From NCBI GenBank assembly GCA_022606425.2, contig JAHDVF020000840.1, positions 3,100,001 through 3,164,000 on the forward strand: a stretch of DNA of 64,000 bases. Reading direction: 5' to 3'. Below are positions 21,111 to 32,000 of this stretch, one piece after another (position 1 is the first letter of the stretch; each line of letters begins with the position of its first letter). Under the pieces are notes generated by a model. The model was given only the letters and a program-made list of their open reading frames with translations, made no database searches and had not been told where the DNA came from. A program made the position numbers and the translations under genes. Source of the DNA: Lepidostoma basale. Its lineage: Eukaryota; Arthropoda; Insecta; Trichoptera; Lepidostomatidae.

Positions 21111-21455
21111 TAGGATCGTCTTATGTTTCCCGAGAACAAAAATCCACAATAATAAGGATATCGAGAAGATATTCGAAGATGATTTCGAAGATTTGTTGAT
21201 AAAAAATGATAATGTAATTAAATGCGTGAAAAAAAATTCACACACTTGACTCGACGGTGGGTACGTTCGATTTCCCCTACGAGAAAATCTGTCTCCAATT
21301 TGATTGGCCAATAAGGTCAAACTTGACGTCAAAGATGGATTCTTTGTACCAATGGCACCGCATCAAAATATTGTATAATTTGTTACAGATTATTACAATC
21401 ACACGAATGCTTTCGTCTTTTTCTGTCCGTGTGTTAGTTTTATTGTTATTCCATT
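21111..21455. other. Unassigned sequence upstream of the GC-rich patch
   Basis: No coding feature supported. It may belong to the promoter region of the next entry. Confidence 0.3.
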
Positions 21456-21459
21456 GGTA

Positions 21460-22010
21460 ACTTTCGTGGTTGGGTCGGTCTGGGGTGTCTGGCGGTGGTG
21501 GGGAGGGCCCCGAGTTATCAGCGGCACAGTTGTGCAGTGACCGTCGAGTGCGCAGTACGCCGCGCGCACCACAGGCCGGCTCCTTTCTCTTCGCGCGTAT
21601 TTTTGTAATTTGTAATTCGAACGACCGAACCCGTTTCGCTTTTTAGAACACTTCCGTTTTATTTTCTTTTTATTTTCCCGCCGGTTTCGGCGCGATGTCG
21701 TTTATCACGTAAATAATAAATATTTAATGGTCGTGGGTTAATTGCATAGTACGTATAATTTTCCGACGGATAAAGGAAAACACCCTTAATATTGAATAAC
21801 TCTATTACAATTTTTCATCCCCATCTGTTGTGAACATTGTGTCAAAACAAACATTAAAATACTAAAAATATTAATTGATTTTTAATAATTAAGTTGATTT
21901 TAATGTGAAGTTAGTGATACTTCGATACCAACTGGATTTTCACCGATGTTATTTTTACGCCCCAAATTTCAAAAAAATTAAGGAAACTAATTCGACCTAC
22001 AATTCAAGGT
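21460..22010 (+). promoter_or_regulatory. Candidate CpG-rich promoter and non-coding first exon
   Basis: From about 21465 to 21720 the base composition changes sharply to GC- and CpG-rich (gcagtacgccgcgcgcacca is typical), unlike any repeat in the window. Arthropod initiator-like CAGT occurs near 21534. The composition decays downstream, and a plausible splice donor, aattcaag|gtattttta, lies at about 22009. No long frame starts here, so if this is an exon it is 5' UTR. The orientation and the gene are unknown; this is inferred from composition only. Confidence 0.3.
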
Positions 22011-23215
22011 ATTTTTATTTTTATTTATCATGTATTTTTTCTATTTCTACTCAATCGAAGTTTTGCAAAATTATTCCTTAAGTTATTAATTAAATTAATT
22101 AACAAAATTATTCCTTAATATGACATTTTGTCTATGTTATGAAATATTATATTATATCTCCATTTTAATTTATTCTACGACACAAAATAGTACGAAATGT
22201 ATTATTTGATTAAAAATAAAAAAAATATCCATCTAAAGCTCTCAATATATTTTTTAAATTTCTATTACTTTTTTGAGCATATAACGTTTTTGAAAATTAC
22301 ATTTAAAAAAAAATAATTTAATGCATTTAACCTTACTTTTTTGAAAATATAAAAAAAATAATCTCTCCATCTTAAACTTTAGGTAATTACAATCATTATT
22401 ATTTTAATTTAAATCAGATTTTTTAATATTATTAAAACACATATTCATGGCAATAAAATAAATAAATTTTGTTTTGAAAATGTTAACGTATCACCATTTA
22501 GTACAATCATGGCGTCTAATTGTGAATATAACATTGTTTTGAATGCATTTTTAACGTGTGATGAAAGTATAAACCTTTGAAAACCGGTTCTAGTTAGTAT
22601 TAATTCGGCTTTTACATAAGCAGACAGTTCAAACAAAGCTAATGTGAATCGTTACAAAATCAATCACTTCGGATTCTGTTTCGAATTTCTTATTTAAATT
22701 TTGAAATCCGGCTTTATTACTAATTCATATTATCTGTAATATTTTTCGAAATTCGAATAATACGACGACATGTCAGTGCTGAAGAGGAAAACTGTTAAAC
22801 TTTGTCAAGATCACAATTAATTAACTCATAAATACTCACATAGATATAATTTATTTGTGGTGCTCTACAAAAATTTGTATATGGTTGAATGAATACATCT
22901 TTTTTATAAAGAATGAGTGAAAATCTGGGAATAACTTGGCATGGCGATCATTCGCATAAAACATAAAAAACTATTATTGTAGAAACAGACTTTTAATTCT
23001 TTTTAATTATTTATTATTGAGTTTTACACCATTGTTCAAGGAACAATAAAAATGAAATGTGCGTAAACAAACAGTATTAAAAATTACTAGATAAAAAATA
23101 TGTCAAAGATATACCATACCATATTTGCATTGAATTAATATTTTTGTAATATTTAGTGATTTATTACTTGATTCTGTCAGTTAAAACTATTTTCTGTACG
23201 ATAAATACACAAGTA
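22010..23215. other. AT-rich sequence, intron-like
   Basis: Low-complexity AT-rich DNA follows the putative donor. A decayed P3 core (gtgatgaaagtataaacctt) lies at about 22557-22580. No gene. Confidence 0.35.
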
Positions 23216-23216
23216 A

Positions 23217-23365
23217 ACTAACTAATACGTAACGTCGTTTTCCCGAAGGGGTACGTAGAAATAATGGACTGCCACACATAAACTGATGCGGCACTCCATT
23301 CTTCTCTTTTCGCCCTCGCCGGAGACGCGGTGTGGTGGGTTGCGAACCTCATCACCACCAAAAGG
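23217..23365 (-). repeat. SINE3 chimera, minus strand
   Basis: The minus strand reads aggttcgcaacccaccacac, a cgaaaagagaagaatgg block and a gtgccgcat block, then the RTE-D terminal block (gtggcagtccatt ... cccttcggg) and a tagttagttt tail. It has the same arrangement as 37710-37873 and 51231-51368 with a slightly different 5' flank. Confidence 0.65.
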
Positions 23366-23529
23366 CATCTCGCGCGCACACTTAGTAACTACAACATCAA
23401 CAAAATAAATATTAAATAAAATACAATATAGTTTTTTATGGTGCACATGTTGTCAGCTGGACGATCCGGACTTTTGTGTTTAATTTAATTTACCTAATAC
23501 ATAAAAAACATATTTTTTTAATCATCAAA

Positions 23530-23782
23530 TGATTTTACTGAAATCTCTTGATGGAAGTTCATTTTAAATAATAATTAAATAAAACGATGTTTTTTTAACT
23601 ACTTCCACTTTTGTCTTTATTTAGACAGCGACCTGTTTCGCCAGGCTCGCTGGCATCGACAGACTGGTCTGTCGATGACCAGTCTGTCGATGCCAGCGAG
23701 CCTGGCGAAACAGGTCGCTGTCTAAATAAAGACAAAAGTGGAAGTAGTTAAAAAACATCGTTTTATTTAATTATTATTTTTT
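23530..23782. repeat. P1 PLE-like inverted pair with hammerhead-like cores
   Basis: Arms of about 95 bp around a centre near 23675. The plus core reads GTCTGTCGATGCCAGCGAGC, then CTGGCGAAACAGGTCGC. The outer arms end in acaaaagtggaagtagttaa and aacatcgttttatttaatt. A one-sided segment (aatgattttactgaaatctc) extends the left end. Other P1 copies: 32950-33065, 41404-41612 and 46448-46645. Confidence 0.65.
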
Positions 23783-23964
23783 TAATCAGTTTCGGATTTT
23801 TGCAAATATATTTTTCAGTCATATGATCAGTGTTATTAGCGATCTCTGTTTCTATCTGGTCTCGAGAATTAAAAATATTTAAAATCTTAGATTTATATTG
23901 TAAGCAATCTTAGTATGAAGTCAAACAATCTAGAATGTTAGTGTTCTGATTTAATTTAAAAGTC

Positions 23965-24060
23965 ATTGAAAGGATTGGCGAAACAGCTGTCGCGACACTC
24001 TAGGTGAATAAAATTAAATTGTTATATTATAACAGCGTTTTAAATTTTAACAGAAATAAT
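23965..24060 (+). repeat. P2 PLE-like end, 3' half
   Basis: Starts within the core (ggattggcgaaacagctgtc) and continues through gcgacactct and ttataacagcgttttaaatt. The CTGATGA half is missing. Confidence 0.5.
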
Positions 24061-24460
24061 GGTAATAACTATTTAATATTTATGAAAACATACGTTTTCT
24101 CGATGTTTTATATTATTTATGATAATAGCAGTAAAATGTTTCAATTTTCTTGGGTACTAATAAATGACATTCGTTACTGTTGGTAGAACAAATACATCAG
24201 TAAATAGTGGTTTCTTTAGTTGTTATAATAAATTAGAATTAGTTAATCAAATCTAAATCAAACGTTTTGCCTGAAGAATCTACGTGAGAATTGTAAATCA
24301 TTAATAGAAAACGCATTGCTTGAACAGTTTTCCGGCGGACGAAGGCCGGTTAAAAAATAACTAATAGGATTTCAACAAGTTAACTACAATATCTCTCACA
24401 AGAAAAAGAAACGCAGTTCTATATAGTTCACAGTTTTGTTAAGTTCACAATTTATAAAAA
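24060..24460. other. Unassigned AT-rich sequence
   Basis: No feature supported. Confidence 0.3.
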
Positions 24461-24464
24461 TTAA

Positions 24465-24620
24465 CTAACCATCACGCCGTCTCACAGCAGGGGTAGGCAG
24501 AAAGAATGGACCAGCACACTGTTCTTTCCTGACATATTTTTCTCGATTCCTCAACATTCATACATCGTGTCATGCACGCACGTCGAATTTACCGACACAT
24601 CACAACTTACAAGGTTTCAC
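24465..24620 (-). pseudogene. RTE-D 3' terminus
   Basis: Plus-strand taaccatcacgccgtctcac and catacatcgtgtcatgcacg are the complement of the RTE-D end (CMTRCMN..EE..ICQE region and 3' block). Only the last 150 bp remain. Confidence 0.65.
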
Positions 24621-24660
24621 AATTTTATAACATTTTGTATTCATCGTGTAACATAATATA

Positions 24661-25470
24661 TAGGTTCTCAACCTTTTTGGCCTAACGCCCCCAGTTAGAA
24701 AAATAAAATTCGCTCTCTTTTCGAAAAAAAATAAATTATAATATAACTTCTGTTTCTTTGCAGAATAAGTGATATTTATAACTTTTTTTTAGTTAAAGTC
24801 CATATTTACAAATAGTTATTCAATGACGTATATGAAGCTTGTGTTCTGCCAGTAAGTACATATAGTCTTGAAACTGACACTCTGACAAAGCACAGTGCAG
24901 AGAGATTAAGAGTCATGCAGCGAGCAATGGAAAGAGCCATGCTAGGCCTGTCTAGAGATAGAGTCAGGAACGAAACGATGAGGGATAAAACAAGAGTCAT
25001 AGACGTGATCCACCGGGGGACGACTTTAAAATGGAAATGGGCAGGGCATGTCGCTAGAGCTGCAGACGAAAGATGAACCAAAATACTGGTCAATTGGAGA
25101 CTGAGAGATACGAGAAGAAGAGTAGGAAGACCACAAATGAGGTGGAGGGATGACCTGGAACGATTCGCTGGGGTGCTATGGATGCAGACTGCGCAGGAGA
25201 GATCGATATGGAGGGACATGGAGGAGGCTTTCGTCAGAGAGTGGACGGTGTTAAGCTAAAGAAGAAGAGGAAGATTCAATGACGCCTCTTTAGATGAATA
25301 ATGTTAAAATAAGGCATATTTAATGTGTTAATCAAATTTTCTACGTTTTTTTAGTATTATCTAAAGGGCCCCAAGTGGTCCTTAACGCCCCCTAATTTGC
25401 ATAAGGCCAAAAACGCCCTCTCAGATATCTATTCAAATGGTGGGTGATACCCATCCCGTTGAGAACCAAT
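24661..25470. mobile_element. hAT-like non-autonomous element remnant
   Basis: The left end taggttctcaacctttttgg and right end (complement) ggttctcaacgggatggg match the ggttctcaacc terminus common in hAT elements. Subterminal taacgccccc occurs at both ends. The interior is mostly an inserted RTE copy. I could not fix an 8-bp TSD, and no transposase remains. Confidence 0.55.
24829..25273 (+). pseudogene. RTE-like C-terminus inserted in the hAT remnant
   Basis: Flanked by perfect 11-bp TSDs ATTCAATGACG (24818-24828 and 25274-25284). The plus strand reads VLPVSTYSLETDTLTKHSAE, LRVMQRAMERAMLGLSR, IHRGTTLKWKWAGHVARA, a stop, then RRRVGRPQMRWRDDLERFAG and WMQTAQERS. The tail is aagaagaagagg. This is an RTE/BovB-like protein end, nearly intact apart from the stop after AADER. 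Confidence 0.85.
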
Positions 25471-25489
25471 TGTGTAAAATGTAGTGAAA

Positions 25490-26480
25490 ATAATTCTAAG
25501 AAAATTCCAGAAAAAAAATGTTAACGTCACCAAATAACTAATTAACTAAGTGTATAATTATGAACACTTTGTTATATAATAGTTAAGTTATTTTATTTCG
25601 ACTTCTTTTAACTATTTTATATTTTATGGAGAACGATTTTTACTATACTCCCGATGAGGAAGCTACAATACCTTTGAAGCAAATCGAGATAAATAAACTT
25701 ATGTAAATATAACAAAAGTTTTGATTTAAAAAAAATTAAACGATATTGTAATAAAACTCGACATGTTATGACAAAATTTTATGGAGATAATATATTTCGC
25801 CCAACCCGCATTAATACTAGTACAACGACAAGATTAATTTTAGAACACATGTTCTTTCAGTTTTTTTTTAAATATATATTTTTTTAATTTGGAATATCTT
25901 TATTGGTGACAAAGGTTATCATAATTCTATACCTAAACTACTTAAGAGTAGATTGCGTTCATATATTTATATACTTCATGTGTGTATGTATTAAATATTC
26001 AGATTGTACGAGTACTTTGAAATATTATTGTATATTTATGAAATAGCTCAACGATATTTAATGCATTTTAAATTTCTAATTTGGTTCTTCTTTATCTGAA
26101 TTCGATTTCACTTAACGCAATAAAAAAAAGCTTACAATCTGTTAACTAAAATATAAAATTACATTAAAGCTGTTTCCATTACGATAATTTTTTCAGATAA
26201 CATAAGACTACTTTTAAAATCGGAAAGTTTGAAATTAGAACGTGGGATGCTACTGCGCAGTGTAATATAGCTTTGATTAGGTATTGAATAATATCATAAA
26301 TTAATATTTCGACTCTTGCATGTTAAAGTAGGGTGGATGATATTTAATATTGATGAAAATGTCAGGTTTCTAGAAGTTTTATTATATTTTATAATAGTGA
26401 CACCTTTCGACTTACCAGTTCCATAAAGCATGATAAAACAATTATTATTAAATAATCAAAACAAAACAAAAAAATTACAA
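25490..26480. other. Unassigned AT-rich sequence
   Basis: A degenerate P-type core (cccgatgaggaagctacaat) lies near 25650. The rest is unassigned. Confidence 0.35.
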
Positions 26481-26484
26481 AATT

Positions 26485-26645
26485 TCTTTATTATTTTGTA
26501 TTTAGTGTGCTTCCACTTGTGTTTATGTTCGACCGGTTTCGGCAGCTTGCCATCTTCTGTTCCGGCATCATGGCAGCAAGCTGCCGAAACCGGTCGAACA
26601 TAAACATAAGTGGAAGCACACTAAATACATAATAATAAAGACATT
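26485..26645. repeat. P8 PLE-like inverted pair with hammerhead-like cores
   Basis: Arms of about 70 bp are nearly perfect complements (gtgtgcttccactt...gaccggtttcggcagcttgc against gcaagctgccgaaaccggtc). The minus core reads CAGAAGATGGCAAGCTGCC, then GAAACCGGTCG. The loop is about 20 bp. Confidence 0.6.
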
Positions 26646-26679
26646 TTGATATTTTTTTTTTGTCTTCACTGTTTAAAGT

Positions 26680-26735
26680 GAACTCCTACCAAGAAGTTTC
26701 AATAAAAACATCAATTATTATTAAATAAGATGTAT
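26680..26735 (-). repeat. PLE-like boundary scrap
   Basis: The minus strand has attgaaacttcttggtagga, like the one-sided end segment of P1 (gatggaagttc) and the sequence at 57620-57670. Probably an outer end of a P family. Confidence 0.3.
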
Positions 26736-26849
26736 GATAATTACAGAAATTTTACATATTAAAAAATAAGTATATTTTTGGCAGTAATAATTTAAAGATT
26801 ATGAAACATTAACAAAACACTTATTAACTGATCAACTGGGGCAAGCAAA

Positions 26850-27085
26850 GTGCCTCTACGTGAATTGTTACTGAAACTAAAACATCCGGTACCCCTGGAA
26901 ACGACAAAACGTATCACCTCGGAGTATGACGTATTTTGTGATAGTTTGACTCATCTGAGGAAAGTATGTACTATCTTTATTATAATTGTTTGGTATATTT
27001 ATTTTATTAATTTGTCATGCATCTGCTGTTTCTCGCTCTTTTTATTAATCTATTATGTATTAATAAATGAAATGAAATAAAAAAG
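26850..27085 (+). pseudogene. LINE-B C-terminus and 3' tail
   Basis: The frame reads TKRITSEYDVFCDSL, corresponding to LNRIASEVDIFRDSV in the copy at 53086-54179. A 3' UTR and tail aataaatgaaatgaaat follow. 5'-truncated and diverged. Confidence 0.6.
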
Positions 27086-27159
27086 TCAGTGAAGGATATT
27101 TTTGAAACAATCCCAACGATACAAATAAATAGATTCGAAGAAGAAAAACTGGCCAACCA

Positions 27160-27300
27160 TTCTAGATTCATTTGCATTCATGCATCGTTTCACGCACCTT
27201 CGTCGTTTTTTCATGGGCACCGTGATTTATTGACTTGATAACCCTGTGTTTTTTTCTGTCAGTATGTCCAAACCCCCTTAATGACAATTGATTTTTTTCA
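27160..27300 (-). pseudogene. RTE-D scrap, decayed
   Basis: cattcatgcatcgtttcacg and gtatgtccaaaccccctt correspond to minus-strand RTE-D blocks (ACMTRCMN and RWFGHM). The intervening part is reduced. Confidence 0.4.
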
Positions 27301-27384
27301 AGTAAAATAATCATCATCTTTGCATTCCTTCCTGATATGTACGTTCAATAATCTGTCACAAATAAAATAAAGAAACGGGACACA

Positions 27385-27500
27385 CAGAAGGGTTCCCACT
27401 TCAAATCCGAGGCTGTTATTGGGCGCAGCGGCGCCCTTTCGTCAGCCTCGCTCGTACACTTCCTAGGCCTGTCCCCGTCCATCCGGGACTTGCATCTAAT
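27385..27500 (+). repeat. S4 GC-rich interspersed repeat
   Basis: Best-preserved copy: gaggctgttattgggcgcag, cggcgccctttcgtcagcct, ending near gtccatccgggacttg. GAGGCTG and CAGCCTC can pair, giving a hairpin of about 40 bp. No coding frame. Confidence 0.5.
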
Positions 27501-27539
27501 ATACGGAAACACGATGGAATGCCAGATCAAATTTGCTCT

Positions 27540-28035
27540 GCTTTATATTTCCTTCTGTGTCCCGCACTTCCAATTGCAAATTTCTATTTATTTCAAAATA
27601 GATAAATAATAATATTCTGTCACACATAAACATGAAAGTTTTAAGAATTATTTTAACAACATTGATTTAGAGAAATGGGTTGGCTTGAAAGCCCTGCAAG
27701 CATGCGCTAATTTATATTAATTATACTAAAAAATCTTTAAATTCTAGGCCGTTAAACTCGGAGAATATCATATTTTTATTATACTTACAGATTTATGATA
27801 TAAAACAAAGGGTTATTAGTGCGTAAGAGTCTTATTAGAAGACATCGCCATGATTTCGAAATGAAGTCATTAAAACAACAATGAGGTATCTATTCTCCCG
27901 AGACTATGATGTGTTTTTAACGACCTATATGCATAATAAAAAAAGTGGATGCGTTTTTTAATTTTTTTATGAACGCCGAAATTATTTTTATTTCTTGATT
28001 TAAAACGTAACTTATCTTTAAGAATACTTATTATT
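27540..28035. other. Unassigned AT-rich sequence
   Basis: No supported feature. Confidence 0.3.
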
Positions 28036-28039
28036 ATTA

Positions 28040-28235
28040 TTATTTGTTTGTATACAATAAGTCGTTTGAACCCAATTTTCTGTATTATCTCTGACTTCCA
28101 AACTGAAAGTCCCTGTTTTGATTCCCGGGGATGGCAGTGTGATTGTCACACTGTCTTTGGTCTGATGTAGAATTCACGTGACACTAAAATGGCGATAGAT
28201 TAGCTACATATCACATGTCACGAGAATCAATATGA
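28040..28235 (+). repeat. SINE1, rearranged copy
   Basis: The body from about 28100 (gattcccggggatggcagtg through catgtcacgagaatcaat) is plus strand. The 28040-28075 segment is a minus-strand SINE1 tail (tcgtttgaacccaatt). A minus-strand SINE1 head (gccactctgccacgaaggtc) lies at 28364-28383. At least two copies overlap here. Confidence 0.65.
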
Positions 28236-28274
28236 GAGCACCCTTTAGATCGATTCAGGTTGTAATAATGAAAA

Positions 28275-28345
28275 AAGAGCGATTCAATGAAATAATAGTA
28301 ATAATAATAATAATAATAATAATTATTATTATTATTATAGTAATA
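28275..28345. repeat. (AAT)n microsatellite
   Basis: Runs of aat and att triplets change phase at about 28320. They encode the poly-isoleucine run of a spurious 77-codon frame. Confidence 0.9.
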
Positions 28346-28394
28346 ATAATACTAGATGTTGCCACTCTGCCACGAAGGTCGTTTAATTATACTA

Positions 28395-28600
28395 AATTAA
28401 ATGGTCCATTGTTTTGGCCGAAACACTATGATACTTTAACATATAAACTGTGTTTAACATTATAAAATTTAACATTATAATCAGGTGTTACAATGGTGTC
28501 TGATTACTGATGATGTCAACACAGGTTGACGAAACAGCTGTCGCGAAAAATAAAAATCCAATTGTGATACATAAAACAAAGTTTTTCATTTAACAGTTTA
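28395..28600 (+). repeat. P2 PLE-like end with hammerhead-like core
   Basis: The core at 28507-28542 reads CTGATGATGTCAACACAGG, TTGACGAAACAGCTGTC, with stem II GTCAAC/GTTGAC. Upstream is a block ccattgttttggccgaaaca shared with 34840, 37015 and 39645. The tail aattgtgatacataaaacaa follows. Confidence 0.6.
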
Positions 28601-28689
28601 TACTAAATTAATTAATCAACGGAATAATGTTGTTATAATTACGGTGAAAATAACATAAATACAAATAGACAACTCCGAACTTCTTAGTA

Positions 28690-29165
28690 AATTATTACTG
28701 AATACCCCTATGCTTCGCACAAGACACTCTGCGAACCAAATATTCCACCTTCCTGCTTATCGGACTAACTACGCTCAGAGTGCGGCGGTGTACCGGACGT
28801 GCGACATGTACAATAAGTGCTTTAGTAACATCGATGTGTTCCATCTTAATGAAAGTGATTTTTAAAAAAATGTTGGAGCAACCCTTCGGGGCGAATGAAA
28901 TTAGTTACTCTATTTTTTTCTTTTCTTGTCTTTTTCTTTTTTTACATTTTAAAATTATATTTCATTTTTAATTATTCATTATTACTAATAGTTTTCTCTT
29001 TATCTTATCATAGTGTTACTTTATTACTCTTATATATGTCAGTTGTTATATAATATTTGTGGTAGCATGTAATTGGCCTTGTTTTGTTGTCTCTGTGTGT
29101 TTATACTCATATACTGTAATTGCTGTTTGTTACCCTCAATAATAAATAATAAAAATAATAAATAA
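28690..29165 (+). pseudogene. LINE-C C-terminus and 3' UTR
   Basis: The plus strand reads RHSANQIFHLPAYRTN, then YRTCDMYNKCFSNIDVFHLN and ESDF before a stop. IFHLPAYRTN corresponds to LFYLPACRTN in LINE-A, so the families are related. The 3' UTR ends ttaccctcaataataaataa. 5'-truncated. Confidence 0.7.
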
Positions 29166-29169
29166 AAAT

Positions 29170-30010
29170 AAATTCTTAAGTATAATACAACATTGTTTGT
29201 AGTATAATACGTATAATACAAAGTTGTTTGTAGTGTAATATGGTACGTATAACAGTGCTTTAGCTGACTGGTTAATAAGGTTAATTCTGAAGGTGCTTAT
29301 TAAACACCTTATTTCCGCTTGTTTCTATCATCGTTATTTGGTTTGAAATTATATTTATCAGCGAGCATTACTGTAATAGATAAAGTTTTGCATAAATCCG
29401 TTGTGAAATGTTCAAACTCCATTTTGAAATAACCAGATTCGGAAATAATGCTCTTACGTCACACGGGAAGGAACTTGATTCGAAAATGCTTGCCATTAAA
29501 AGAAAGTATGTATTATTGACGTCTGTATTGAAATTTGAATCACTGGTTTATGTGAACTGGCATTAAGAATTGTATGGATTAGAAAAAGGGTTCAAATAAA
29601 ATTAAATACATATTTTAGTCTACTAGAATCGTAAATGTGAAAGAAAACGCTTTCACGCTTAATAGTAAACTGACCGATTATGGTTTAGGTCATAATTGAG
29701 TTAACATTAGACAGAGGCTTGTGTTAACGCTATCCATCGTTTCGCGTTAAAATTAAGTCAAAATTCCGCCAATTGACCTCCATTACACTATATCGGTCTT
29801 TTTCATTCGTACGTGTTTTTCGACTGTTTTTGTTAAAACACCGACTCATGTCAGATTGAGCAAAACTTGCTTTTTTGAGTTAAGCTGGTGTTCTACTAAG
29901 CGTGTGATATATTTCACCAGTCTAAAGCATTTTCAAAAGTGGCCACATTTTTTGTTATATCTGTCAAAACTGACCACATTCAATATTTAAATATTTATTT
30001 TTCATATGCA
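29170..30010. other. Unassigned sequence
   Basis: No gene or repeat family is recognised. It could be single-copy host DNA. Confidence 0.3.
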
Positions 30011-30019
30011 AAAATCTAA

Positions 30020-30145
30020 CAACAATGATGAAGGGCTTCTGTGTCCGAAACATGTTTGTATTTAAATTTTTAATATAGTTAGTGTTGTTTAGGAAGAAAT
30101 TAATTAACCTTGTTCAATGAATCCGCAACACAAGGTTTATCATTG
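30020..30145 (+). repeat. P4 PLE-like end
   Basis: Core AATGATGAAGGGCTTCTGTG then TCCGAAACATGT, closely matching the core of the PLE at 55637-57467. It is followed at 30118-30130 by aatccgcaacac and a catt-gttcaagaaacaat block, the same end as at 57470-57530. Confidence 0.6.
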
Positions 30146-30170
30146 TTCAAGAAACAATTAATCTTGTTAA

Positions 30171-30389
30171 GGAGTTAGGGGCAGTCAGATCTATGAAAAA
30201 ACAAGTATTTGAAATAAATAAAAAATTTACAGTAATTGAATTTATTTTATAAAACTGACAATTGGACCCGAATTTGAAAAAATATATATATAAATTATAT
30301 ATGAAGTTATTGCCATATTTGTTAGACCCTGTTTCATAAGTGGTGCTTTGCGGTGACCATTATAACTTCTTACAGGTTCATCTTAAAAA
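30171..30389. mobile_element. Half of the long-TIR TTAA MITE
   Basis: TTAA at 30167-30170 followed by GGAGTTAGGGGCAGTCAGA, then the same arm as at 12626. The centre is in reverse order (gctttgcggtgaccattata), and the second arm is missing where the small TIR element begins. Confidence 0.65.
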
Positions 30390-30556
30390 AATAGTTAATT
30401 TAGTGCCTGATCGAAGTTTTTTTTTATTATAAATAAACAAAATGTCGGCCTCTGATAATTTTCGGATTTACAAGGAAAAATGCAATAGTTACTTGTTTAC
30501 AAAAAAGAGTAATTTAAAAAAATATATTCTTCGATCAGGCACCTAGATTAACTATT
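30390..30556. mobile_element. 167-bp MITE with 27-bp TIRs
   Basis: The left end aatagttaatttagtgcctg continues with atcgaag. The right end is its complement with one base added (cttcgatcaggcacctagat, then taactatt). The interior is AT-rich. It interrupts the preceding MITE. Superfamily not recognised. Confidence 0.6.
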
Positions 30557-30654
30557 AAAATTATATATTTTGTAATAGTTATTGTTTCGGCAACTGGTTT
30601 CTTATGATATCAACATCATTTATTTTTCTTCATACAAAGATAGATAGTTATATT

Positions 30655-30900
30655 TGTATATTTATTTATTAAGGGTAACATACAGCGATATCAATAACCT
30701 ATATATATAAAAATTAGAATAATTAAAATAAGGCCAATTACATGCTACTCCATTTACTATAATATTTTATCTCTTTCTGATATGATCTCATGAGGGAATT
30801 TAATATATAAAAATAATTTTAGGTTGTTAAGACTGTGTATACATATATAACAGTAACAATCTACTCTTTAGTACGACTTCTTTGTCAGTTTTTAAAAATG
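30655..30900 (-). repeat. LINE-C 3' UTR copy
   Basis: Plus-strand ttattaagggtaacatacag is the LINE-C terminus in complement. Homology fades upstream; no C-terminal RT codons could be read with confidence. Confidence 0.5.
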
Positions 30901-31310
30901 ATGTGGTATTCAGACAAACGGTTCGACAGATCTTTGTTGGCTCACCTAGATATGAAATAATCTGATACAAATTGTATAAAGTCGTTAAAATTAAGTATCA
31001 TAATGCAAGATATTGCGGATGGGTACAGTTAATGGAGACGAAATAACTGCCGGAGAGATGATATGCCAAGTTGTTTTTCGTGTCAAACCGTGGTTTTAAG
31101 ACATACTTCGATGTTTTTTTTTTTAAATAATAACGGTTAGTTATTGTTGTGTACTAAGTGGGCCCTAATGAAGACAATATTTAAGAGTTCACCATGTAAA
31201 AGAAACTAAGTCAACTGAATGTAGACCACAGAAAATTTTACTTGAAATACTCTAGGTTTTTTTAAAAACCATGATTTTTATATTTTTCTTACGTGTAACA
31301 AAAAAACAGT
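30900..31310. other. Unassigned sequence
   Basis: May be the 5' continuation of LINE-C but shows no recognisable codons. Confidence 0.3.
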
Positions 31311-31312
31311 AT

Positions 31313-31835
31313 ACTTACTCGCTCATATTAGAGAGGGTTCAGAAAAAATTTCTGAGATATCTCTAAATGAGGGAGTTTGGTAGCAATCTGCGGCTTTATC
31401 CCATTGCATTCCTCTTGGGCATGCTGGGGACCAATAGTTTGCAGATAAGAAGAGATGGTTGCACACTTACCCATTTTTTCAAACTTATCAGGGGATTCTT
31501 TGAGAACTCCGTTATTTTGGAGGCTATCCATCTTTATGTTCCAGATGGTTATCTTCAACAGCGTCAGCACAGACTGTTTTATCTCCCAGCATGCAGAACC
31601 AATCTGCCTCTGGTGATGCCGGTGGGGAGAGCAGTAAACTGCTGAACATGATCGCTTTGTCTTTCATATTCGTGAAAGTACATTCAGAAGACAAATACTC
31701 TTGACTTTGGAGAGTATCTTTTATTCCTAATGTCGAACCATCTCTCATACGTTCCTGGTATTATATATATTTTTACGTTTTACCTGTTCTCAATAGATGT
31801 CTTTAACTTTAATTGTTGTTTGTAATAAACTGATT
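31313..31835 (+). pseudogene. LINE-A C-terminus, 5'-truncated
   Basis: Starts at SLILERVQKKFLRYL, has a stop where the other copy has M-R-E, then continues GSNLRLYPIAFLLGMLGTNS, LTHFFKLIRGFFENS and HRLFYLPACRTNLPLVMPVG. A short deletion removes part of the NMIASEID segment. The 3' UTR continues to about 31835 but lacks a clear (TGATT)n run. Confidence 0.8.
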
Positions 31836-31844
31836 CGAAGTGTC

Positions 31845-32000
31845 ATTTAAAAAATATTTTAAACTGTTTAAATAAAAAACACACTGTTATAGAATATCAC
31901 AATTGATTTGATCTTGTATCTTTTGAAATTGTCGCGACAGCTGTTTCGATAACCGATGTAAGCATCAACAGGTGTTCCAATCAACTCTGAGTTGATTCGA
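31845..32000 (-). repeat. P2 PLE-like end
   Basis: The minus core is at about 31936-31980, reading ...GCTTACATCGGTTATCGAAAC, AGCTGTCGC. Upstream on the plus strand aacacactgttatagaatat is the P2 outer arm. The CTGATGA part is altered. Confidence 0.5.

Noticed and set aside
24806..25219. 137-codon minus-strand frame
   Set aside because: It is antisense to the clearly recognisable RTE C-terminus on the plus strand.
28232..28465. 77-codon frame with a poly-isoleucine run
   Set aside because: The run is an (AAT)n microsatellite; the flanks are SINE1 and P2 sequence.
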